Part shown: one piece after another, positions 25,324-32,339 of the stretch
Layout: every line of letters starts with the position of its first letter
How positions within the stretch are numbered: the stretch's first letter is position 1
Source: Plut-88900 sp963668115
GTDB lineage: Bacteria > Chloroflexota > Dehalococcoidia > Plut-88900
Assembly: GCA_963668115.1 (NCBI GenBank)
Contig: OY764147.1
Coordinates: forward strand, 2,728,001 to 2,792,000
DNA length: 64,000 nucleotides
Reading direction: 5' to 3'
Notes under the pieces: model-generated
What the model was told of the DNA's origin: nothing
The model's input: the letters and a program-made list of their open reading frames with translations, nothing else
Databases searched by the model: none
Translations under genes and position numbers: made by a program

Positions 25324-25812
25324 TCATCCGTAGGGATTACCACTCCGCCATTGACGGAACCAAAGAGACAGGATTCCAAAGATGGCCAGGATGATAAGCG
25401 CCCCAGCGAAGTCCTGGGCTAGGGCAGCGTTCTTCGCATCACCAAGCAAGGGACTGGCGACTCCGGCTGACCCTACTACTCCCACTAAGATGGCGATTGG
25501 AGCTACCAGTCCCAAAGGGATGTAGTTGGTTCGGCCGATTCTAGCAACTCGGAAAAACGTTGCATTTGAAACTGCACCGAACACAGCGACTGCGTAGGAG
25601 ATTCCACTCGTTACACCTAACTCTTGGAAAGCGTGTGGGACGAGGTAAAAGGCAATCACGAGGCCGACAAAGAGGTAGAGGATTCTGAGGCCGAGTGCTG
25701 GCTCATTTGACGCGGACTTCCATGCTACCGAGGATCTCCTACAATGCCAGACCACCAGCTTAGACAGAAGCTCGAAACTATTAGCTACTAGGTTGACGGC
25801 TAAGTGACGCAT
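25324..25812 (-). CDS. Hypothetical membrane protein
   Basis: 162 residues with four probable membrane helices (ILYLFVGLVIAFYLV, ISYAVAVFGAVSNATFF, LGLVAPIAILVGVVGSAGV, AGALIILAIFGILSLWF). Family not recognised. Its low GC matches the ubiquitin-like genes to the right. It ends the island and is separated from the DUF6527 gene by 129 bp. Confidence 0.65.
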   Translation of the reverse strand: MRHLAVNLVANSFELLSKLVVWHCRRSSVAWKSASNEPALGLRILYLFVGLVIAFYLVPHAFQELGVTSGISYAVAVFGAVSNATFFRVARIGRTNYIPLGLVAPIAILVGVVGSAGVASPLLGDAKNAALAQDFAGALIILAIFGILSLWFRQWRSGNPYG

Positions 25813-25941
25813 TGCTCTAACTCCTTGTGAGTGCCTCTAACCCTCTCGGTAGTCATAGGCAACTGACCGTCAGATTGATGACAATAGTAACCGTTGGTTC
25901 CGATGTGTCAGAATTGAGCGGCTTCAGTCCCATGACTCAAC

Positions 25942-26388
25942 TTACTTGTGCCGTTTCCTTAACAACAGATCGCGCCATATACGTCCGAGCCATGAACGAA
26001 GAGTCTTAGGGCTCGATGTGGAACCGAGCATCCGGTTCCGTTCAGCGCGTGCATAGCGCGAATGACGACTTGGAGCGATCCTCTCCAACCAGATAACGGC
26101 GTTGCTTTGAATGGCATAGTGACTACCGCAGCCTGAGTAAGCCCATACGGACCCGCCGGTAAGACTGTCTAATGAGACCGACTTCCCGTCGAAGTAAACG
26201 TGCCATCGACTGGGGTGAAGGGACAGCACCGTCAATTCGCCACAGCCGCACGGACAACGCAGGTTAACGGTTCGATGCTTGTGGCTAATCCATAGCTCGC
26301 CATCCTTGATGGAGTCGAACGGGGGCATCGCCTCTACGAAGATGGGGCGGAGCTTCAACATAGGCAACTCCCGCAACTCATCACGCAT
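25942..26388 (-). CDS. DUF6527 family zinc-binding protein of a ubiquitin-like system
   Basis: 148 residues from the ATG at 26388, which overlaps the ThiF gene stop by 8 bp; a start at 26361 (MLKLRPIF) is also possible. It contains RCPCGCGELTVLSL and, later, GCGSHYAI with VIWL at the end, the Cys pattern of DUF6527, a family found beside bacterial ThiF/multiubiquitin genes. Likely zinc-binding; the activity is unknown. The C-terminal 40 residues are strongly basic. Confidence 0.82.
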   Translation of the reverse strand: MRDELRELPMLKLRPIFVEAMPPFDSIKDGELWISHKHRTVNLRCPCGCGELTVLSLHPSRWHVYFDGKSVSLDSLTGGSVWAYSGCGSHYAIQSNAVIWLERIAPSRHSRYARAERNRMLGSTSSPKTLRSWLGRIWRDLLLRKRHK

Positions 26389-27565
26389 AGCGGGTGCTCC
26401 CACTCTCAAGCCGGAACTTCTGGTAGAACGAAGGGGTCTCTGAAACATACTGCCCAGTTCGGCGGCGCCATTCCATGACGGCAAATACAGCGGCCGCCGC
26501 ATTTACCTCCGGTAGTTGGACATTGCGATAGCCGGGGGCACTGCCATCTAGCCTAGCGTTCGGTATGGCGTTCTTCCACGCGTCAGACCCTGCGTCATAG
26601 GTGCTTGTCGTCACGGCACCTCTAACAGCACGGTCCTCAATCGTTATGCTGACTCCCGAGTCTATGAACGGGACGCCAGCCTCGGTGACAGCACCGTAAA
26701 CGACATCCTGGCGGGCCGAATCGCCGTCAGTGAGTTGGTCAATACATATGAAGGCGTAGTCGATAGGATGATCCGACACAAACTCGGCGAACATCGACGG
26801 ACTGTCCACTCGGACAGGATGCGGATGGATGCCGGGCCGGAAGGCCTCATACTTAGAATGATAGTAATCAACCTTGAGTAGCGATCCCGTGCGAATGAGC
26901 TCAATCTCCTCTGCAGTAGGCGCACCGGGAGCTCGCTTGAGAGTGTGCCAGTCGACGTAATCAGAATCCAGTAGATGGATTTCCGAGACGGGCGTTTTGG
27001 AAATGAGGTCAAGAAGGTAGGCACCCGTGCCGCCCAAGCCGATGATCGCGATGCGTTGACCGCGGATGCGGTCTTGAACCGGCGAGATGGCGGCCCGCGC
27101 CTCAAACGTGTTAGGTATGTGAAAGGGGTCGGGAATCGTGAGAGCAGCAGGCTCTGAGTAACCAGCGGCTGACACGGCACCCACGATGTGCTTCGCGTAA
27201 CGGTGAAGTAAGTCCTGGGGTGTCTCGTCCGACTCTGGATTGCCTTGAGAGCCTTTCTTAATGGAAATATTCGACCAAGTTTTGCCGTCACCGCCGACAT
27301 AGTTCCCAATAGGGGTTCCGTCCGCATAGTACACGCGCCCGTCATACTCTCTGTCAGTGGTAATCTGCACGGCATGGACATCGCCGCCTATACGATTGTC
27401 GGGTTTCCCATTGGCGGGGTCGTAGGACGTCTCAATGGTGCAGGTGCCAGTAACTCTGCCCACAAAGAGACAGGGAACCCGGACTGCCCGGACTATGCCG
27501 GACTCGACCTCGACGTCAAACCCGACCTGCTCACCGAACGCTGTGAGATGGTCTTTAGGAGACAT
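26381..27565 (-). CDS. ThiF/E1-like adenylyltransferase with DUF6791-type N-terminus
   Basis: 394 residues from the ATG at 27565; the track of upstream in-frame codons would overlap most of the ubiquitin-like gene. Residues about 1-165 resemble the DUF6791-type region that precedes ThiF in these systems. The E1 Rossmann core follows, with IIGLGGTGAYLLDL (GLGGTG at 176-181), HLLDSD (Asp200), and a later NVQLPEVNAAAAVFAVMEW. It should adenylate the C-terminus of a ubiquitin-like protein. The start overlaps the multiubiquitin stop by 11 bp. Confidence 0.88.
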   Translation of the reverse strand: MSPKDHLTAFGEQVGFDVEVESGIVRAVRVPCLFVGRVTGTCTIETSYDPANGKPDNRIGGDVHAVQITTDREYDGRVYYADGTPIGNYVGGDGKTWSNISIKKGSQGNPESDETPQDLLHRYAKHIVGAVSAAGYSEPAALTIPDPFHIPNTFEARAAISPVQDRIRGQRIAIIGLGGTGAYLLDLISKTPVSEIHLLDSDYVDWHTLKRAPGAPTAEEIELIRTGSLLKVDYYHSKYEAFRPGIHPHPVRVDSPSMFAEFVSDHPIDYAFICIDQLTDGDSARQDVVYGAVTEAGVPFIDSGVSITIEDRAVRGAVTTSTYDAGSDAWKNAIPNARLDGSAPGYRNVQLPEVNAAAAVFAVMEWRRRTGQYVSETPSFYQKFRLESGSTRYA

Positions 27566-27803
27566 GCTCCGGGTCCACCGAGAAGCTTGTACCGTCCTTG
27601 ACCCTAAGGTCCTTGCCCGGAAGGAGAACACCAGTCTCACCCTTCGCATCGTCTTCGTAGTCGATACCTGGCGTGCCGATGATGTGCTTCCCCTCAGGCT
27701 CGTGTAACTCATTCCAGACCTTCACGATCTGCTCATAGGTCACGAGATCGCCCGGGACTTTGTATTCTCGACCACTCACGTAAATCTCCGTGCCACCATT
27801 CAT
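27555..27803 (-). CDS. Multiubiquitin-domain (ubiquitin-like) protein
   Basis: 82 residues forming one beta-grasp unit: EIYVSGREYKVPGDLVTYEQIVKVWN, a Glu/Gly middle, GVLLPGKDLRVKDGTSFSVDP. This is the 'multiubiquitin' pattern, here with a single copy. It does not end in Gly-Gly (C-terminus PEHVS), so it would need processing or conjugates differently. A good RBS (GGAGGC) precedes the ATG. First gene of the minus-strand operon with the E1-like and DUF6527 genes. Confidence 0.86.
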   Translation of the reverse strand: MNGGTEIYVSGREYKVPGDLVTYEQIVKVWNELHEPEGKHIIGTPGIDYEDDAKGETGVLLPGKDLRVKDGTSFSVDPEHVS

Positions 27804-27842
27804 GGCTTGCCTCCGTTTTTGTTTGTCTCGCTATCTATTGAC

Positions 27843-27860
27843 AGTACCAACTTAGGTACT
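27843..27860. promoter_or_regulatory. AGTACC/GGTACT inverted repeat (operator 1)
   Basis: AGTACC-AACTTA-GGTACT in the divergent region between the ubiquitin-like operon and the XRE gene. It overlaps a TTGACA at 27838-27843. It shares AGTAC/GTACT half-sites with operator 2. Confidence 0.5.
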
Positions 27861-27905
27861 CAAAATACAGGATATTATGTGGTCAACTCCCATGTCAAGT
27901 CTTAG

Positions 27906-27922
27906 ATAGTACATTGTACTAT
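27906..27922. promoter_or_regulatory. ATAGTAC-ATT-GTACTAT palindrome (operator 2)
   Basis: Perfect 7-bp arms 20 bp before the XRE start codon. Probably the autoregulatory site of the XRE protein, which would then control both directions. Inference from position and symmetry. Confidence 0.55.
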
Positions 27923-27941
27923 TTAACGCACAGGAGACGCG

Positions 27942-28421
27942 ATGAATCCAGGCAAGCTTGACCTTAGCGACCTAGGCCCTCTCGTCTTTGCAGAGCGAAG
28001 CCGCAGGGGAATGAGCCTCCGTGAAGCAGCTCTTGCCGTAGGTATCCCCTTTAACACACTAGCGCGAGTCGAAAAAGGGCACGTACCGGACCTCCCTAAG
28101 TTCAAGCGACTTGTCGAATGGTGTGGCGTCGACATTCAGCAGTTTTTTGAAATCCATGAGAAAGCGGCAGCTACTACCGACATAATTGCCGGACATCTCC
28201 GGGCAGATCGTAACCTTTCTCCTGAAGCAGCCGACCGGATCGCTGGCATCGTAAGCGACCTTTATCACGCTCTAGCACGTCCCCAAGCGGTCACCGCGGT
28301 ACACCTCCGGGCTGCGAAGACATTTCGCCCAGATGCGGTTCGGGCTCTGGGGACATTGTTGAGTGATTTGAATCAAGCCCTCTTGGAGGAAGGCGCTGAT
28401 GCCTCTACGGAGAGGGTTTAA
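27942..28421 (+). CDS. XRE-family helix-turn-helix regulator
   Basis: 159 residues. An HTH_XRE domain covers about 10-65 (FAERSRRGMSLREAALAVGIPFNTLARVEKGHVPDLPKFKRLVEWCGVD). The C-terminal half is helical and not recognised. RBS CAGGAG lies 6 nt upstream. It overlaps the ImmA/IrrE gene by 23 bp, the usual regulator-peptidase pair in which the peptidase cleaves the repressor. Confidence 0.9.
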   Translation: MNPGKLDLSDLGPLVFAERSRRGMSLREAALAVGIPFNTLARVEKGHVPDLPKFKRLVEWCGVDIQQFFEIHEKAAATTDIIAGHLRADRNLSPEAADRIAGIVSDLYHALARPQAVTAVHLRAAKTFRPDAVRALGTLLSDLNQALLEEGADASTERV

Positions 28422-28977
28422 ATCCGAAGCGGAGCAGATCGCAAGTAGCGTGCGAACGAAACTGGAGTTGAGGCCCACTCAGACAGTTGAACCCGAAGCT
28501 CTCGCTGAGCTACTGGGCATTGAAGTACGAGCGGGAGATGAGTTGATACCGCGTGAAAGATTCGAAGAGATTGAGAACATTCAGCCCGGCTCCTTCTCCG
28601 CATGCACCTTAAGGCCTTCGGCTGATCGCGTGGTCGTTGTCTACAATCCTATCTCAGCAAAGTCACGCCAGAAAAGCGATGTCGCGCACGAACTCGCCCA
28701 TGTCCTCCTCAATCACGAGTTGAGTCGAGTTGAGAGGCTTGGTGACATCACATTCCTGTCTTGTGATCCTACTCAAGAAGATGAGGCTGGCTGGCTATCC
28801 GGATGCCTGCTTTTGCCGCGGGCGTTGCTATTGGCAGAATTCCGTAGAGGCTCAAACGCTAGGCAAATCGCAAATAAGTACGAGGTCAGTGAGTCCATGG
28901 CGCGTTACAGACTCAATGTCACCGGCGTGGCTAGGCAAGTGAATGCGCTTTATAAGAGAAACCGTGCTTCGGATTAA
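28399..28977 (+). CDS. ImmA/IrrE-family metallopeptidase
   Basis: 192 residues with the zinc site His97-Glu-x2-His101 in DVAHELAHVLLNHE, followed by the acidic Glu ligand region EAGWLSGCLLLPRALL and a C-terminal helix-turn-helix-like stretch (ARQIANKYEVSESMARYRLNVTG). By family knowledge it would cleave the overlapping XRE regulator under stress. It ends 3 bp before the tRNA-Ile 3' end. Confidence 0.9.
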   Translation: MPLRRGFKSEAEQIASSVRTKLELRPTQTVEPEALAELLGIEVRAGDELIPRERFEEIENIQPGSFSACTLRPSADRVVVVYNPISAKSRQKSDVAHELAHVLLNHELSRVERLGDITFLSCDPTQEDEAGWLSGCLLLPRALLLAEFRRGSNARQIANKYEVSESMARYRLNVTGVARQVNALYKRNRASD

Positions 28978-28980
28978 GGG

Positions 28981-29057
28981 TGGTGGGCCATCCTGGACTC
29001 GAACCAGGGACCTCAGTCTTATCAGGACTGCGCTCTAACCACCTGAGCTAATGGCCC
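28981..29057 (-). tRNA. tRNA-Ile (GAU), CCA encoded
   Basis: 77 nt. Acceptor GGGCCAT pairs with ATGGCCC, followed by discriminator A and an encoded CCA. The D-arm is AGCTCAGGTGGTTAGAGC, the anticodon loop CTGATAA (anticodon GAT), and the T-loop GGTTCGAGTCC. The 3' end faces the low-GC island, the usual side for integration. A TATAAT lies 10 bp upstream. Confidence 0.96.
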
Positions 29058-29067
29058 GTGAAGCCCC

Positions 29068-29073
29068 ATTATA
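29068..29073 (-). promoter_or_regulatory. -10 box of tRNA-Ile
   Basis: Reads TATAAT on the minus strand, 10 bp before the first tRNA base. The -35 region is GC-rich and not recognisable. Confidence 0.5.
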
Positions 29074-29171
29074 GCAGGGGGTGGGGTTGGGGGGTAATGG
29101 GGGTCGGGGGGCTGGCTCCGATCAACCTCACGACGGCATTGATGGGCTCTGCATAGGTGAGCTCTCATGGG

Positions 29172-29204
29172 GGATGGATTCCGGCTCGGGGGCCGGAATG
29201 ACGT
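29172..29204. repeat. Dispersed palindromic repeat, type 2 (copy 1)
   Basis: GATGGATTCCGGCTC-GGG-GGCCGGAATGACG. The ATTCCGGC/GCCGGAAT arms form a hairpin. Six other copies are in the window. Confidence 0.8.
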
Positions 29205-29239
29205 AGTAGATAGGGGTTGGAATGACGGAGAGAAGGGGG

Positions 29240-30433
29240 TTACCACCAGAGGGGTGGGGCGGGGGTGAGGATTTCGGCGCCCTGGGAGGTTATGAGGATG
29301 TTGTCTTCGTAGCCGGCAACTCCGACGCCGGTCTTGGAGAGGAAGGCCTCGACGCCGAGGGTCATGTTTTCGCGGAGGACTTCGTCGGTCTCCAGGCCGA
29401 TGCGGAGGGAGGGCCGCTCCCAGAAGAGGCCGAGGCCGTGGCCGAAGAGGGGGAACATCTCGGCGAGCTGGTTTTCCTCGGTGCCGGCCTTCTCCATGAG
29501 ATCAACGCCGACTTTGACGACCTCGTCGACTCGAACACCGGGCTTGATGGCCTTGATGATGCCATCGACGATGCCGTAGCAGCTTTCGATGAGCTCCTTC
29601 TGGTCGGGTGTGGGGGCGCGGCCGGCGACGGCAGTACGGCCGGGGTCCATCCAGTAGCCCTGGTAGACTGCGCCGTAGACCCAGCCCCGGACCATGTCCC
29701 CGGGCTCTGCGCCGTCCAGGCTGAAGCCGGAGATGGGGGAGCGGGTGAAGTAGTAGATGGAGTCGCCGTGGGAGACGGGGATCATGTGGAAGCGGCCACC
29801 GGCCCTGGTGATGATGTATGCGGCGTCGGCGGCGGCTTCGGCCTCGGTCTTGCCCTTGATGAGGGCGTCCATGAGGGCGGATATGGCTTCGGTCATGGTC
29901 TGACCGGCGTTCCGGTATAGCTCGATCTCGGGGGCGCTCTTGACCTGCCGGACCTCCCGGACTAGCTCGTCCTCGCCGACCCACTCGATGGCGGGGGTCC
30001 GGTCCTCCATCTGCTTTGCGTACTTCATGGGGAGGAAGTCGGTGCCGATGAGGGCTGCACGGCCCTCGACGCCGAGGCGCTTGAGGGCCTCGGTGACGCC
30101 GAAGATGGGGTCACGGTGGCCCTCGACCTTATCGACGGCGAGCTGGTCCATGTCGAAGCTGGGCATGTCCATGATGAGCTCGGGTTCCTGGCCGCGGTGG
30201 AGGATGACGGCGCCGTAGGAGCGGGCCTGCTGGTGGCCTTCGACGTCCAGGGAGTGGCCGGAGAGGTTGGAGTAGTAGTTGGTGAGGTAGAGGAGGTCAC
30301 CGTGGCGTTCGTAGTTGCCGGCGCTCTTGCCCCAGATGACGGCGGTCTCGTAGCCCTTTTCGTCCATGGAGTCGTAGACGGCCTTCCAGCGTCGCTCATA
30401 TTCATCCTGGGAGAAGTAGAGGTTCTTGGGCAT
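29240..30433 (-). CDS. M24-family metallopeptidase (Xaa-Pro dipeptidase/creatinase-like)
   Basis: 397 residues from the ATG at 30433, preceded by GGAGGCC; the 20-codon extension upstream is Pro-rich and unlikely. The N-terminal creatinase-like domain covers about 1-150. The pita-bread catalytic domain starts near 160 (VREVRQVKSAPEIELYRNAGQTM), with metal-ligand strands around MVRGWVYGAVYQGYWMDPGRTAV, GHGLGLFWERP and the late MTLGVEAFL. Could hydrolyse X-Pro peptides or amide bonds of small molecules. Confidence 0.92.
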   Translation of the reverse strand: MPKNLYFSQDEYERRWKAVYDSMDEKGYETAVIWGKSAGNYERHGDLLYLTNYYSNLSGHSLDVEGHQQARSYGAVILHRGQEPELIMDMPSFDMDQLAVDKVEGHRDPIFGVTEALKRLGVEGRAALIGTDFLPMKYAKQMEDRTPAIEWVGEDELVREVRQVKSAPEIELYRNAGQTMTEAISALMDALIKGKTEAEAAADAAYIITRAGGRFHMIPVSHGDSIYYFTRSPISGFSLDGAEPGDMVRGWVYGAVYQGYWMDPGRTAVAGRAPTPDQKELIESCYGIVDGIIKAIKPGVRVDEVVKVGVDLMEKAGTEENQLAEMFPLFGHGLGLFWERPSLRIGLETDEVLRENMTLGVEAFLSKTGVGVAGYEDNILITSQGAEILTPAPPLWW

Positions 30434-31009
30434 GGGGGCCTCCGTGGGGGTCGGGGATGGGGGCATGGTAGCACAGGGGTGAGGCGGTCGCACGGGGGCG
30501 GGTTATTCAGTTGGGGGTTTCGGGTTTTCGGTTTGTCTGTCGGGTTTTGGGTTGCGATGGAAGACGCTGGCTGGACGCTGCCCCCGTTCCTGTGCTTCGG
30601 GGCATTCCGACACCCAGGGGCAAGGGCGCCGGCCCGCCTGCCGCTATCGCGGCCTTTATCCCTGTATACGCTGGACATGGGCAGGGACCGACAGGCCAAA
30701 CGAGTCCAAGCCCGACTCCTGGGGTTGGCTGCAACCGCCTGAGGGCGGCTGGGAGGCTCGTCCAGCGTCCGGCATTGAGCCTCTTGCAGGCGTAGTATGT
30801 CCAAGTTTGCCGGTGCGACCCGGAGTGCGGGGATGACCGGCTCCCGGCTTGATCAAGCGGTCGGATACCGAGCGGGCCTCGGCGCCGGGCGTATCCGACC
30901 ACACTTCCGCTGCAAAGAGCGGCTTCCTCCCGAGGGAGGCTTCCCCTGAAAGAGGCTTAGGGCGTCTTAGAGGGGCTTCACAATGGAACGTAGCGTCCAG
31001 GGCGTCTAT
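30434..31009. other. Gene-free GC-rich block
   Basis: Overlapping ORFs on both strands, none with coding character. Inverted repeats occur around 30840-30990. Not recognised as a known RNA; it is adjacent to dispersed-repeat copy 2, as 2086-2481 is to copy 1. Confidence 0.45.
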
Positions 31010-31262
31010 CCATCGCCTGGGGGTCAGGGAAGGGGCACGGGACCCGTGGTGAGAGGACGGCGTTTCCGACCCCCGACCCCCGACGTCTCGGGGGCAGGCT
31101 TTACTCGGGGGCAAGCTTGTCTCGGGGATGCGTCCTTGGATGGGGTCTCGGGGCTTCCCTGGGTGTTTTGGCACCTCCTTTGATTATCAGATATTTGTTC
31201 GGTCGTAGGATATGATAGCGCGGTTGCTCAGGCGTGTCAAGCAAATGTACGGGTTGGGGGGG
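31010..31262. repeat. Long dispersed repeat, copy 2
   Basis: Same block order as 2482-2648, with about 85 extra bases at roughly 31055-31145. It ends in CTCAGGCGTGTCAAGCAAA and TGTACGGGTT plus a G-run. A TATGAT word sits at the same place in both copies. Confidence 0.7.
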
Positions 31263-31366
31263 AGAATATATGCGACGGGTTGTGCGGCGTGGGCCACCCC
31301 CCGCACCGGGGAGGGCGCCCACGAGGGACGCCCCTACGGGGGAGGGGACACCCCACCGCGCCCCGC

Positions 31367-31408
31367 GGGATGGATTCCGGCTCTCGGGGGCCGGAATGAC
31401 GGAAAGAA
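31367..31408. repeat. Dispersed palindromic repeat, type 2 (copy 2)
   Basis: GGGATGGATTCCGGCTCTC-GGG-GGCCGGAATGACGGAAAG. It is preceded at about 31300-31345 by the 'GCACCGGGGAGGGCGCCC...CGCCCCTACGGG' repeat. Confidence 0.75.
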
Positions 31409-31429
31409 GGGGGAAGGGGGGTGGGTGGG

Positions 31430-31828
31430 TTATTGGGGGGTTTTCAGTTCGGGGAAGTAGGTGTGATAGAAGCCTCTATCCCGAGTCAGGAAGACATCGG
31501 CTTTGGCGGCGGCGTGGGCGCCGATGAGGAAGTCGGCCATGATGCGTCCTCTGGGGCCGCCGGCCTGCCGATATTGGGCCCAGCGCATTCCCGCCTCATA
31601 GGCGATGTCGGCGTCAATGGGAGAAATGGTTGCGTTGATTTCCCGGAGGGCCGAGTCGAGGGAGGAGCGGCTGCCAAAGGCTGCGACAAGCTCTGCGTAG
31701 ACGATGTGGCAGGCAAGGATGGCGCCGCCGTCGTAGGCGTTGGCGAGGGCCTGCCGGGACTGGGCGTGGTGGGGTGCGCCCGATACGAAGACATCCAGGA
31801 GTACGTTGGTATCGACTGCGGTGATCAT
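31430..31828 (-). CDS. PIN-domain toxin (VapC family)
   Basis: 132 residues. The PIN RNase acidic residues are visible in AVDTNVLLDV (Asp6), YAELVAAFG (Glu), and MADFLIGAHAAAKADVFLTRDRGFY (two Asp). It would cleave RNA when free of its antitoxin. The start overlaps the antitoxin gene by 4 bp. Confidence 0.9.
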   Translation of the reverse strand: MITAVDTNVLLDVFVSGAPHHAQSRQALANAYDGGAILACHIVYAELVAAFGSRSSLDSALREINATISPIDADIAYEAGMRWAQYRQAGGPRGRIMADFLIGAHAAAKADVFLTRDRGFYHTYFPELKTPQ

Positions 31829-32040
31829 CTTCCACGGACCTCTTCAATGAAGCGGTCGACGTCTTCAAGGCCGGTGAGGATTCCGCTGACGCGCCGGACG
31901 GGATGCTCTGCCGCGGTGCGCTTCCGGATGAGGAGGCCGTGCTCGGTTGGGGTGATTTCGACCTCGACGTCGGTGTTCATGCCAAATTGGTCCCTGAGGC
32001 GTTTGGGGATGGTGATTTGTCCTCGTTCGGATATGCGCAT
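31825..32040 (-). CDS. AbrB/MazE-fold antitoxin (VapB-like)
   Basis: 71 residues. The N-terminal SpoVT/AbrB DNA-binding fold (MRISERGQITIPKRLRDQFGM) is followed by an acidic tail (GLEDVDRFIEEVRGR) that would wrap the PIN toxin. RBS GAGG lies 6 nt upstream. An inverted repeat in its promoter suggests autoregulation. Confidence 0.9.
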   Translation of the reverse strand: MRISERGQITIPKRLRDQFGMNTDVEVEITPTEHGLLIRKRTAAEHPVRRVSGILTGLEDVDRFIEEVRGR

Positions 32041-32050
32041 GCGATACCTC

Positions 32051-32079
32051 GTATGATTTTCATGTTTTGGATATCATAC
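32051..32079. promoter_or_regulatory. GTATGAT-N15-ATCATAC inverted repeat upstream of vapB-like gene
   Basis: Perfect 7-bp arms 11-39 bp before the antitoxin start. Position and symmetry suit binding of the antitoxin-toxin complex. Confidence 0.5.
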
Positions 32080-32231
32080 CATGCCATGATCTATGCGGAG
32101 GTGTATTGCAATTCCAAGGCCGCAGTCCAGATTCCTCGCGGGGTATCGGGATGATCCGCCACAGGCGGACAGGCTCCCCTCGGGGGTGGGTTGCGGGGTT
32201 GGAGGGGTGTGGGCCACCCCCCCACCGCCCC

Positions 32232-32276
32232 TCGGGATGGATTCCGGCTCTCGGCGGCCGGAATGACGGAAAGAAG
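32232..32276. repeat. Dispersed palindromic repeat, type 2 (copy 3)
   Basis: GGGATGGATTCCGGCTC-TCGGC-GGCCGGAATGACGGAAAG. Lies 64 bp before the next lipoprotein gene. A GATTCCTCGCGGGGTATCGG repeat is at about 32133. Confidence 0.75.
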
Positions 32277-32339
32277 GGTCGGGATGGCGGAGGAGGGAGG
32301 TGGGTTGACGGGTGTGGGGGGTGGGGATAGGGTAGGCCG

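Noticed and set aside
30507..31322. Short ORFs in the 30.5-31.3 kb gap
   Set aside because: Mutually overlapping, repeat-derived, with no start signals or family motifs.
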